Source: Kosakonia sp. H02 (GTDB lineage: Bacteria > Pseudomonadota > Gammaproteobacteria > Enterobacterales > Enterobacteriaceae). Taken from it: a stretch of DNA of 64,000 nucleotides. The stretch is from the NCBI GenBank assembly GCA_030704225.1, contig CP131915.1, positions 2,604,001 through 2,668,000 of the forward strand, in the 5' to 3' direction. Positions within the stretch are counted from its first letter, which is position 1; each line of letters opens with the position of its first letter. Under the pieces are notes generated by a model, which was not told where the DNA came from, did not search any database, and worked only from the letters and a program-made list of their open reading frames with translations. Shown here one piece after another: positions 16,315 to 24,639 of the stretch. A program made the translations under genes and the position numbers.

Positions 16315-19300
16315 TTAGTCAAACTCCAGTTCCACCTGCTCCGAACCAATGAGGCCACGCAAATCGTTGAGTAAACGATCGCTCGGAGAGACACGCCAGG
16401 TTGCGCCGAAGCGTAACCGTGCGCGCGCATCCGCCCTCTGATAGTAGAGATGTACTGGAATGGTTCCCGAACGGTGGGGTTCCAGAGACTGACGGAGTCG
16501 GTTTAAAAGCTGGTCATCAATTTGCCTGTCCGTCAGCGAGATAGCAAGCCCACGGGCGTATTTTTCCCGGGCTTCGTCAATGTCCATGACTTCGCGGGCG
16601 GTCATTTTAAGCCCCCCGCTGAAGTCATCAAAGCTGACCTGTCCGCTGACGATAAGTATGCGGTCTTTTTCCAGCAACTGCTGGTATTTATCCAGCGCGT
16701 CAGTGAACAACATCACTTCCAGCCGCCCGGAACGGTCATCCAACGTACAGATGCCGATACGATTGCCACGCTTGGTGACCATAACCCGCGCAGCAATAAC
16801 GAGCCCCGCCGCCGTGGTGATTTTCCCACGTTCGGTCGGATGCATGTCTTTCAGCCTGTAGCCTCCGACATAGCGCTCAATCTCTTTTAAATACTGGTTA
16901 ATCGGGTGGCCCGTCAGGTACAAACCTAACGTTTCCCGCTCACCATCAAGCTGTACCTGTTCCGGCCACGGCTGGCAACTGGCGTAGGACTGTTCGATTT
17001 GCTCCGGCTCTTCCGCCAGCACACCGAACATATCGGCCTGGCCGATCGCTTCCGCTTTGGCGTGCTGATCGGCGGCTTTCAGCGCATCGCCGAGCGAGTT
17101 CATCAGCGCGGCGCGATGCGGCCCAAGGCGATCAAACGCCCCGGACATAATCAGTTTTTCCAGCACCCGGCGATTGAGCTTTTTGATATCAGTGCGCGCG
17201 CAGAGATCAAATAGCTCGCGGAAGTAGCCACCGTTGTTACGCGCTTCAATGATCGCTTCAATCGGCCCTTCGCCCACACCTTTGATCGCGCCGATACCGT
17301 AAACAATTTCCCCGTCATCATTAACATGGAAATGGTACAACCCGGAGTTGATATCCGGCGGCAGGATCTTAAGCCCCATGCGCCAGCACTCGTCTACCAG
17401 GCCGACGACTTTCTCGGTGTTGTCCATATCGGCAGTCATTACCGCTGCCATAAACTCGGCCGGATAGTGCGCTTTTAGCCACAGCGTCTGGTATGAAACC
17501 AAAGCATAGGCGGCGGAGTGCGATTTGTTAAACCCGTACCCGGCGAATTTTTCCACCAGGTCGAAGATTTTCATCGCCAGTTCGCCGTCGATGCCGTTTT
17601 TCTTCGCGCCGTCTTCAAAGCTGGAACGCTGTTTGGCCATCTCTTCTGGCTTTTTCTTACCCATGGCACGACGCAGCATATCCGCGCCGCCGAGGGTATA
17701 GCCAGAAAGCACCTGCGCAATCTGCATGACCTGTTCCTGATACAGGATAATGCCGTAGGTCGGCTCCAGTACCGGTTTCAGGCTTTCATGTTGCCATTGC
17801 ACATCCGGATAAGAGATCTCTTCGCGCCCGTGTTTACGGTCGATAAAGTTATCCACCATGCCGGATTGCAGCGGCCCGGGACGGAACAGCGCCACCAGGG
17901 CTATCATATCTTCGAAGCAGTCCGGTTGCAGACGCTTGATCAAGTCTTTCATGCCGCGCGATTCAAGCTGGAACACCGCGGTGGTTTCCGAGCGTTGCAG
18001 CATGTCGAAGCTTTTCTTGTCATCCAGCGGGATGGCGGCGATATCCAAAGGCGGCTCGCCGTGTTTTTCGCGACGGGCGTTGATCATCTCCAGCGCCCAG
18101 TTGATGATGGTCAGCGTGCGCAGGCCGAGGAAGTCGAACTTCACCAGACCCGCATATTCCACGTCGTTTTTATCAAACTGGGTGACCGGATGCTGCCCGG
18201 CTTCATCGCAATAAAGCGGCGCAAAATCGGTAATTTTGGTCGGCGCGATCACCACACCACCGGCGTGTTTACCGGCGTTTCGCGTTACCCCTTCCAGTTT
18301 TCGCGCCATATCAATCAGCGCCTTAACTTCTTCGTCCGCTTCGTAGATTTCCGGCAGTTGCGGCTCAGCTTCAAACGCTTTTGCCAGCGTCATGCCCGGA
18401 TCCGGCGGCACCAGTTTGGAAATACGGTCAACAAACCCGTACGGATGGCCCAGCACGCGACCTACATCACGAATAACCGCTTTCGCCGCCATCGTACCGA
18501 AGGTGATTATCTGCGAAACCGCGTCACGACCGTACATATCCGCGACGTGTTCGATAACCTGGTCGCGCTTCTCCATGCAGAAGTCGACGTCGAAGTCAGG
18601 CATTGAGACACGTTCCGGGTTCAGGAAACGTTCGAACAGCAGGTCAAACTCCAGCGGATCGAGGTCGGTAATTTTCAGTGCATACGCCACAAGCGATCCC
18701 GCACCGGAGCCACGGCCAGGCCCGACCGGCACACCGTTGTCTTTCGACCACTGGATAAACTCCATCACGATAAGGAAGTAGCCAGGGAACCCCATCTGGT
18801 TGATAACCTGCAACTCAATATCGAGACGCTCATCGTAAGGCGGGCGTTTTTCGGCGCGCACGGCCGGATCGGGAAAGAGAAACTCCAGACGCTCTTCCAG
18901 GCCCTCTTTTGATTTGGCAACGAGGAAGTCTTCGGTGGTCATTTCCCCGGTCGGGAACTGCGGCAGAAAGTACTCGCCCAAACGCACGGTAACGTTGCAA
19001 CGTTTAGCAATTTCGACGGTGTTTTCCAGCGCTTCCGGAATGTCGGCAAAGAGTTCGCACATCTCCTCTTCGCTGCGCATATATTGCTGCGCCGAGTAGT
19101 TGCGTGGGCGTTTGGGATCGTCCAGGGTGAAACCGTCGTGGATCGCCACGCGAATTTCGTGGGCGTCGAAATCTCCCGCCTCAAGAAAACGCACGTCGTT
19201 AGTGGCGACAACGGGCAGGCCATGTTCTTCCGCCAGCGCAACCGCCGCGTGCAAATAGGATTCTTCGTCTGCGCGGCCGGTACGGATCAATTCCAGAAAG

Positions 19301-19797
19301 TAGCGATCGTGAAAATGTTCTTTATAGAAATCGAGGCACTGCTCGACCAGGGCGCTGTTGCCACGCAGCAGACTTTTACCCACGTCGCCCATCCGCGCGC
19401 CAGAAAGTAGGATCAGCCCTTCGTTGAGCTCGACCAGCCAGTCGCGGTCGATCCACGGGCCTGCCGCGCCATAGCCGCGCTGATAGGCGCGGGAAATCAG
19501 CAGCGTCAGGTTCTGGTAGCCGGTATTGTTGGCGGCGAGCACGGTCAGCTGCGTTAGCTCATCACCGATCAGATCGCTTTGCACATGAAAATCAGCCCCG
19601 ACGATCGGTTTGATCCCGGCACCGTGTGCCGTTCCGTAAAACTTCACCAGACCACACAGGTTGAGGAAATCGGTGATCGCCAGCGCGGGCGAGCCAAGTG
19701 CGGCCGCCTTCTTCACCAGCGGCCCGGTTTTCGCCAGCCCGTCAATCATGGAATAGTCGCTATGCACCCGCAGGTGTACGAAACGTGGTTCAGCCAT
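16315..19797 (-). CDS. dnaE: DNA polymerase III subunit alpha
   Basis: DnaE is the replicative polymerase. The 1160-residue length equals E. coli. Domains in order: PHP (about 1-270, with VHLRVHSDYSMIDG), palm with two catalytic aspartates in PDFDVDFCMEKRDQV near residue 400 and a third in KFDFLGLRTL near 555, fingers, helix-hairpin-helix, and an OB domain near 1000. It ends in the tau-binding C-terminal region (EQVELEFD). Upstream are rnhB and the lpx genes, as in E. coli. Confidence 0.99.
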   Translation of the reverse strand: MAEPRFVHLRVHSDYSMIDGLAKTGPLVKKAAALGSPALAITDFLNLCGLVKFYGTAHGAGIKPIVGADFHVQSDLIGDELTQLTVLAANNTGYQNLTLLISRAYQRGYGAAGPWIDRDWLVELNEGLILLSGARMGDVGKSLLRGNSALVEQCLDFYKEHFHDRYFLELIRTGRADEESYLHAAVALAEEHGLPVVATNDVRFLEAGDFDAHEIRVAIHDGFTLDDPKRPRNYSAQQYMRSEEEMCELFADIPEALENTVEIAKRCNVTVRLGEYFLPQFPTGEMTTEDFLVAKSKEGLEERLEFLFPDPAVRAEKRPPYDERLDIELQVINQMGFPGYFLIVMEFIQWSKDNGVPVGPGRGSGAGSLVAYALKITDLDPLEFDLLFERFLNPERVSMPDFDVDFCMEKRDQVIEHVADMYGRDAVSQIITFGTMAAKAVIRDVGRVLGHPYGFVDRISKLVPPDPGMTLAKAFEAEPQLPEIYEADEEVKALIDMARKLEGVTRNAGKHAGGVVIAPTKITDFAPLYCDEAGQHPVTQFDKNDVEYAGLVKFDFLGLRTLTIINWALEMINARREKHGEPPLDIAAIPLDDKKSFDMLQRSETTAVFQLESRGMKDLIKRLQPDCFEDMIALVALFRPGPLQSGMVDNFIDRKHGREEISYPDVQWQHESLKPVLEPTYGIILYQEQVMQIAQVLSGYTLGGADMLRRAMGKKKPEEMAKQRSSFEDGAKKNGIDGELAMKIFDLVEKFAGYGFNKSHSAAYALVSYQTLWLKAHYPAEFMAAVMTADMDNTEKVVGLVDECWRMGLKILPPDINSGLYHFHVNDDGEIVYGIGAIKGVGEGPIEAIIEARNNGGYFRELFDLCARTDIKKLNRRVLEKLIMSGAFDRLGPHRAALMNSLGDALKAADQHAKAEAIGQADMFGVLAEEPEQIEQSYASCQPWPEQVQLDGERETLGLYLTGHPINQYLKEIERYVGGYRLKDMHPTERGKITTAAGLVIAARVMVTKRGNRIGICTLDDRSGRLEVMLFTDALDKYQQLLEKDRILIVSGQVSFDDFSGGLKMTAREVMDIDEAREKYARGLAISLTDRQIDDQLLNRLRQSLEPHRSGTIPVHLYYQRADARARLRFGATWRVSPSDRLLNDLRGLIGSEQVELEFD

Positions 19798-19835
19798 TTT
19801 TAAATTCCAGCCTGGTTATTTCACGTTCTTAAGGG

Positions 19836-20432
19836 TCAGGAGACAAGGCCCAACGCGCGTTTCACCGGCGCGAAACTGCGTCGGTGATGCTCCGTTGCGC
19901 CGTGTTCCGTCAGCTTTTCCAGATGGAAAGCAGTGGGGTAGCCTTTATGCTGCGCAAAGCCATATTGCGGAAAGACGACATCAAGTGCGGCCATTTCTGC
20001 GTCTCGCGTTACTTTTGCGAGGATCGACGCTGCGCTAATTTCCGCCACCCGGCTATCGCCTTTAACTACCGCCATCGAAGGCATCGCAAGCGTCGGGCAA
20101 CGATTACCGTCAATCAGCACGTATTCCGGCGTGATGGGCAAGCCGGCGATGGCGCGCTGCATCGCCAGCATGGTGGCGTGCAGAATGTTCAGCTCATCAA
20201 TTTCGTGCGGCTCTGCGCGGCCCAGGCTCCAGGCCAGCGCTTTCTCTTTGATCTCGTCGTAGAGCGATAAACGGCGTTTTTCGGATAATTTTTTTGAATC
20301 ATTCAGGCCGAAAATAGGACGCTCGGGATCGAGGATCACCGCGGCCGTCACAACTGCGCCCACCAACGGGCCGCGCCCTACTTCATCCACACCCGCAACC
20401 AGGTGCGTGTGCGGATAAACAAACTCGATCAT
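19836..20432 (-). CDS. rnhB: ribonuclease HII
   Basis: RNase HII nicks DNA at single embedded ribonucleotides and starts ribonucleotide excision repair. The 198-residue product has the catalytic pair Asp16-Glu17 in GVDEVGRGPLVG, a third acid in EYVLIDGN, and the GDSRVAEISAASILAKV block. Its ATG overlaps the lpxB stop by 4 bases, so translation is coupled to lpxB. Confidence 0.98.
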   Translation of the reverse strand: MIEFVYPHTHLVAGVDEVGRGPLVGAVVTAAVILDPERPIFGLNDSKKLSEKRRLSLYDEIKEKALAWSLGRAEPHEIDELNILHATMLAMQRAIAGLPITPEYVLIDGNRCPTLAMPSMAVVKGDSRVAEISAASILAKVTRDAEMAALDVVFPQYGFAQHKGYPTAFHLEKLTEHGATEHHRRSFAPVKRALGLVS

Positions 20433-21577
20433 CTTGCTAACTCCAGTACCGCTTCAGCTGCCTGTTCATCGGCGTTGCAGCGAATCTGCTGATGCAGCTC
20501 ACGGAAAATGTCATGCATCTGGTGACTGGTTTTGCCATTGGCCAACAGCGGATCTAACGCGGCGGCCAGCGCTTGCGGCTGGCATTCATCCTGCAACAGT
20601 TCTTTCACCAGCTCACGCCCGGCCAGCAGGTTTGGCAGCGAAACATATGGCGTTTTCACCAGCCGTTTTGCCAGCCAGAAGGTGAACGGCTTCATGCGAT
20701 AGCCAACCACCATCGGGCATTTCGCCAGCATACACTCCAGCGCGGCGGTGCCCGATGCCAGCAGCGCGGCGTCAGCGGCGTACATCGCTTCGCGCGCCTG
20801 ACCATCAAGCATATGCACCGGCAATTCTGGCGCGACATCTGCTTTAATGCGCTCAAACTGCTCGCGACGTTTCGTATTGACCAGCGGCACAACCACTTCC
20901 AGATCCGGATAACGCTCACGCAGCAACTGTGCGGTGCGCAGAAAATCCGCGCTGAGCATTTCCACTTCCGCGCCACGGCTTCCCGGCAGCAGCGCCAGGC
21001 AGTGCACATCCCGGCGGATACCAAGGTGATCGCGGGCGGCGCCTTTATCGGGATCCAACGGCATGGCATCTGCCATGGTATGGCCGATAAACCGGCACGG
21101 TACGTTAAATTTATCGTAAAACGCTTTTTCGAAAGGCAGAAACGCCAGCACCAGATCGGTGGCTCTGCCAATTTTGAAAACGCGTTTTTGTCGCCACGCC
21201 CAGACGGACGGGCTGACGTAGTGAATGGTTTTGATACCCTGCTTTTTCAGATTGCCTTCAAGGGTAATGTTGAAATCCGGCGCGTCGATACCGACAAACA
21301 CATCCGGTTTCAGTTCGCTGAAGCGACGGGTCAAATCCGCACGAATATGCAGCAAGCGACGTAAACGGCCCAGCACCTCAACAATGCCCATCACCGCCAG
21401 CTCTTCCATTTCATACCAGGCTTCACACCCTTCCGCCTGCATACGTGGCCCAGCCACACCCACAAAACGGGCATTGGGCACACGCGCTCTCAGTGCCCGG
21501 ATAAGACCTGCACCAAGAATATCGCCGGAGGTTTCTCCGGCGACGAGGGCTATCGTAAGAGGACGATGGTCGACCAT
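20429..21577 (-). CDS. lpxB: lipid A disaccharide synthase
   Basis: LpxB joins UDP-2,3-diacylglucosamine and lipid X to give the lipid A disaccharide at the inner face of the cytoplasmic membrane. The 382-residue GT19 glycosyltransferase has the N-terminal GETSGDILGAGLI loop, HYVSPSVWAWRQKR and LLPGSRGAEVEML motifs. It overlaps lpxA by 1 base (TAATG) and rnhB by 4 bases. Confidence 0.98.
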   Translation of the reverse strand: MVDHRPLTIALVAGETSGDILGAGLIRALRARVPNARFVGVAGPRMQAEGCEAWYEMEELAVMGIVEVLGRLRRLLHIRADLTRRFSELKPDVFVGIDAPDFNITLEGNLKKQGIKTIHYVSPSVWAWRQKRVFKIGRATDLVLAFLPFEKAFYDKFNVPCRFIGHTMADAMPLDPDKGAARDHLGIRRDVHCLALLPGSRGAEVEMLSADFLRTAQLLRERYPDLEVVVPLVNTKRREQFERIKADVAPELPVHMLDGQAREAMYAADAALLASGTAALECMLAKCPMVVGYRMKPFTFWLAKRLVKTPYVSLPNLLAGRELVKELLQDECQPQALAAALDPLLANGKTSHQMHDIFRELHQQIRCNADEQAAEAVLELAR

Positions 21578-22365
21578 TAACGAATCAGGCCACGCGTTGA
21601 GCGTTCAAAGAACTGCATAAACGCATCAACTTCCGGGTGCTTCGCGGCAAGCTCAGCGATTTCCGGTTTTGCCTCTTCCAGCGTTTTACCGCTGCGGTAC
21701 AGGAGTTTGTACGCATTACGGATAGCCACTAACGCTTCTCTGCTAAACCCGCGACGTTTCAGGCCTTCGATGTTCACACCGAACGGTGTGGCATGGTTGC
21801 CCTGAGCGATAACGTACGGCGGAACGTCCTGCACGACGCCCGAGCAGCCACCAATCATCGTGTGCTCGCCAATAATGCAGAACTGATGGATGGCAGTCAT
21901 GCCGCCAACAATAGCAAAGTCACCGATGGAGACATGCCCTGCCAGTGTCGCGTTGTTCGCGAGGATACAGCGATTACCCACTATACAGTCGTGCGCGACA
22001 TGCGCATTAACCATCAGTAAGTTATCGTTGCCCACCTTCGTCAGTCCAGCGTCCTGTACTGTGCCACGGTGAATGGTGACGCTTTCGCGAATGCGGTTGC
22101 GATCGCCAATTTCCACACGGGTCGGTTCACCAGCATATTTCAGATCCTGGTTAACTTCGCCGATGGAGGCGAACTGATAAATCACATTATCGCGACCAAT
22201 TTTTGTGTGGCCGTTAACGACAACGTGAGATTTCAGGACGGTACCTTCACCAATTTCAACGTGAGGTCCCACAATACAAAACGGGCCAATATGAGCGTTA
22301 GCGCCAATAATGGCGCCGTCTTCAACAATGGCGGTTGGATGAATAAAGGCGGTATTATCAATCAC
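21577..22365 (-). CDS. lpxA: UDP-N-acetylglucosamine acyltransferase
   Basis: LpxA adds the 3-hydroxyacyl chain from ACP to UDP-GlcNAc, the first step of lipid A synthesis. The 262-residue protein is a left-handed beta-helix of hexapeptide repeats (about 1-190) with a helical C-terminal part. The catalytic base His125 is in NAHVAHDCIVG. It starts 3 bases after the fabZ stop. Confidence 0.98.
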   Translation of the reverse strand: MIDNTAFIHPTAIVEDGAIIGANAHIGPFCIVGPHVEIGEGTVLKSHVVVNGHTKIGRDNVIYQFASIGEVNQDLKYAGEPTRVEIGDRNRIRESVTIHRGTVQDAGLTKVGNDNLLMVNAHVAHDCIVGNRCILANNATLAGHVSIGDFAIVGGMTAIHQFCIIGEHTMIGGCSGVVQDVPPYVIAQGNHATPFGVNIEGLKRRGFSREALVAIRNAYKLLYRSGKTLEEAKPEIAELAAKHPEVDAFMQFFERSTRGLIR

Positions 22366-22368
22366 GTA

Positions 22369-22824
22369 TCAGGCCTCCCGGCTACGTGCACACATCATAG
22401 TAGCTTCACAAACAACTTTACCGTCTACCAGCGCAACACCTTTGAAACGGGTGAGGCCGCGGCGGGTTTTCTCGAAGGTGACTTCCATGATCATTTGATC
22501 GCCTGGTACCACAGGACGCTTAAAGCGCGCTTCGTCGATACCGGCGAAGTAGTACAACTCACCCGGCTCCAGTTTGCCAACGCTTTTAAACGCCAGAATA
22601 CCGGTTGCCTGCGCCATTGCTTCGAGGATCAGCACGCCCGGGAAAATCGGTTTGCCAGGGAAATGCCCCTGGAAAAACGGTTCGTTTACCGAAACATTTT
22701 TGACTGCGCGCAGAAAACGACCCTCTTCAAAATCCAGCACACGGTCTACCAGTAAAAACGGGAAACGGTGCGGCAGAAGCTCCAGGATCTCTTCAATGTG
22801 CAGAGTATGAGTGTCAGTAGTCAA
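22369..22824 (-). CDS. fabZ: 3-hydroxyacyl-ACP dehydratase FabZ
   Basis: FabZ dehydrates 3-hydroxyacyl-ACPs in fatty acid elongation and competes with LpxA and LpxD for their substrate. The 151-residue hot-dog protein has catalytic His54 and Glu68 in QGHFPGKPIFPGVLILEAMAQ-type context. The start codon is TTG at 22824 (TTGACTACTGACACTCAT), with AGGAAGAG upstream. The weak start may hold down translation. A 172-base leader separates it from lpxD. Confidence 0.98.
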   Translation of the reverse strand: MTTDTHTLHIEEILELLPHRFPFLLVDRVLDFEEGRFLRAVKNVSVNEPFFQGHFPGKPIFPGVLILEAMAQATGILAFKSVGKLEPGELYYFAGIDEARFKRPVVPGDQMIMEVTFEKTRRGLTRFKGVALVDGKVVCEATMMCARSREA

Positions 22825-22996
22825 AATACTCTTCCTGTCTAAATATACTAAAAAGCAATAATAACACGGCCCGCGGCAATCTTAAGAATGCCCACAGGCC
22901 GGGAAGTATATACACTTTGTTCTTCGAGTTGCAGAGGCGTTATGTCGCTTTTTCTGTCGCCCGAATGCTTTTGTGTACAAGCGTTAGTTGGATGAA
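22825..22996 (-). other. long lpxD-fabZ intergenic leader with hairpin
   Basis: This 172-base gap in an otherwise tightly packed operon carries no ORF. An interrupted inverted repeat is present: GGCC 22868-22871 pairs with GGCC 22897-22900, and GGCA 22875-22878 pairs with TGCC 22889-22892. It ends about 45 bases before the TTG start of fabZ. There is no T-run, so it is not a classic terminator. It may be the 5' leader of a fabZ promoter or a regulatory structure. Confidence 0.4.
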
Positions 22997-24025
22997 TTAT
23001 TCGTCTTGCTGATTAACCTTGCGCTCGACAGCTTTCAAACGCTTGCTCATATCATCGATATTCATCACCAGAGCGGCGGTTTTACGCCACACTTTGTTCG
23101 GCTGTAACGGGATGCCAGAGGAATAAATCCCAGGTTCAGTGATAGGACGCATTACCATCCCCATGCCCGTTACGGTAACCTTGTCGCAAATTTCCATATG
23201 GCCATTGATTACGCTGGCACCACCAATCATGCAATAGCGGCCAATTTTCAAACTGCCCGCCATGATGACACCACCCGCAACTGCGGTATTGTCGCCAATC
23301 ACAACGTTATGTGCAATCTGGCACTGGTTATCGATAATGACGCCGTTGCCGATAACAGTGTCGTCGAGCGCGCCGCGGTCAATTGTTGTACACGCGCCGA
23401 TTTCGACGTTGTTACCGATAATCACGCGACCAAGTTGCGGGATTTTAACCCAATTGCCGCGATCGTTGGCATAACCAAAGCCATCAGAACCAATAACCGT
23501 ACCTGATTGAATCAGGCAATTTTCACCGATCTCAATCTCATGGTAAATGGATACATTGGCCCACAGACGCGAACCTGCGCCTATTTTCGTATTTTTCCCC
23601 ACGAAGCAACCCGCGCCGATAACGACGTTATCGCCAAGAGTAACGCCGGATTCAATCACGGCATTCGCGCCAATTGCCACATTGCTACCCAGCGCCGCCG
23701 TCGGGTCAATCACCGCTCCGGGAGCGATGTTTTGCGCCGGCTGCGGCGTGGTATCAAGAATTTGTGCCATCCGCGCGTAGGTCAGGTACGGGTTTTTCAC
23801 GACCAGCGCAGCGCTTTTGGCAAAAGGAAGGTCGTCCTGCGTCATGACAACGGCAGAGGCCTGACATGCGGTCAGGTGTTCACGGTATTTGGGATTTACC
23901 ATGAAAGTGATGTGGCCTGCTTCGGCAGATTGCATGGACGCAACGCCGGTGATGACGATATCGCCATCACCGTGTAATTCTGCATCCAACTGTTGAGCTA
24001 AATCAGCCAGTCGAATAGAAGGCAT
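22997..24025 (-). CDS. lpxD: UDP-3-O-acylglucosamine N-acyltransferase
   Basis: LpxD adds the N-linked 3-hydroxyacyl chain in lipid A synthesis. The 342-residue product has the N-terminal uridine-binding domain (1-100), a long left-handed beta-helix of hexapeptide repeats with the catalytic-region QIAHNVVIGDN, and a C-terminal helix. It starts 3 bases after the skp stop. Confidence 0.98.
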   Translation of the reverse strand: MPSIRLADLAQQLDAELHGDGDIVITGVASMQSAEAGHITFMVNPKYREHLTACQASAVVMTQDDLPFAKSAALVVKNPYLTYARMAQILDTTPQPAQNIAPGAVIDPTAALGSNVAIGANAVIESGVTLGDNVVIGAGCFVGKNTKIGAGSRLWANVSIYHEIEIGENCLIQSGTVIGSDGFGYANDRGNWVKIPQLGRVIIGNNVEIGACTTIDRGALDDTVIGNGVIIDNQCQIAHNVVIGDNTAVAGGVIMAGSLKIGRYCMIGGASVINGHMEICDKVTVTGMGMVMRPITEPGIYSSGIPLQPNKVWRKTAALVMNIDDMSKRLKAVERKVNQQDE

Positions 24026-24028
24026 TAC

Positions 24029-24523
24029 TTATTTAACCTGTTTCAGTACATCAGCAGTGATGTCTTTTACATCGTTGCTGTTGTAAATAACGGCGTTGGA
24101 AGGAATAACCAGATCAACACCCTGATCGGCCGCAACTTTTTTCACTGCGGACTGGATGCGAGTTACCAGTTTGCCGCGCTCTTCGTTAGAACGACGCGCC
24201 TGATCCTGTTCGAAAGCCTGCGCTTTTTGGGCGAATGCCTGACGACCGGAAGAAATATCTTTCTCCAGCTTGCTGCGTTCGCTCGCCTTCATCGTAGAAC
24301 CGTCACGCTGCAAACGCTGTGCTTTTGCTTGCAGGTCGGATTCCATGCTTTGCAGTTCGTTAGCACGGCCGCCGAATTCGTTTTTCATGGTCTGAGAAAC
24401 GCCGGAAGTCTGCGCGACCTGCTGTAACAGGCTACCCATATCAACAATTGCAATTTTGTCAGCTGCCTGAGCCGACGCTGCCATTGCCAGACTAAAACCC
24501 GCAGCTAATAACAACTTTTTCAC
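24029..24523 (-). CDS. skp: periplasmic chaperone Skp
   Basis: Skp is a trimeric periplasmic chaperone that holds unfolded outer-membrane proteins for the BAM complex. The 164-residue precursor has a signal peptide (LLLAAGFSLAMAASAQA, cleaved near residue 20). A highly charged helical tentacle region follows with lysine, glutamine and arginine (about 45-115), predicted coiled coil. Start: ATG at 24523 with GGAG close upstream. It follows bamA by 116 bases. Confidence 0.97.
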   Translation of the reverse strand: MKKLLLAAGFSLAMAASAQAADKIAIVDMGSLLQQVAQTSGVSQTMKNEFGGRANELQSMESDLQAKAQRLQRDGSTMKASERSKLEKDISSGRQAFAQKAQAFEQDQARRSNEERGKLVTRIQSAVKKVAADQGVDLVIPSNAVIYNSNDVKDITADVLKQVK

Positions 24524-24639
24524 AATTTACTCCTTACCATCCCGTTTGTACCCGGAGGTACAGCTCTTTGCGTGGCTGGGCCTTTTGTTCAAAGCCGCAG
24601 CCATCACTACACTGCTACGCATTCCGTTGCCGTGCGGCG

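Noticed and set aside
17518..18606. 362-codon open frame antisense to dnaE
   Set aside because: It lies wholly inside dnaE and has low-complexity, Arg/His/Phe-rich composition typical of antisense frames.
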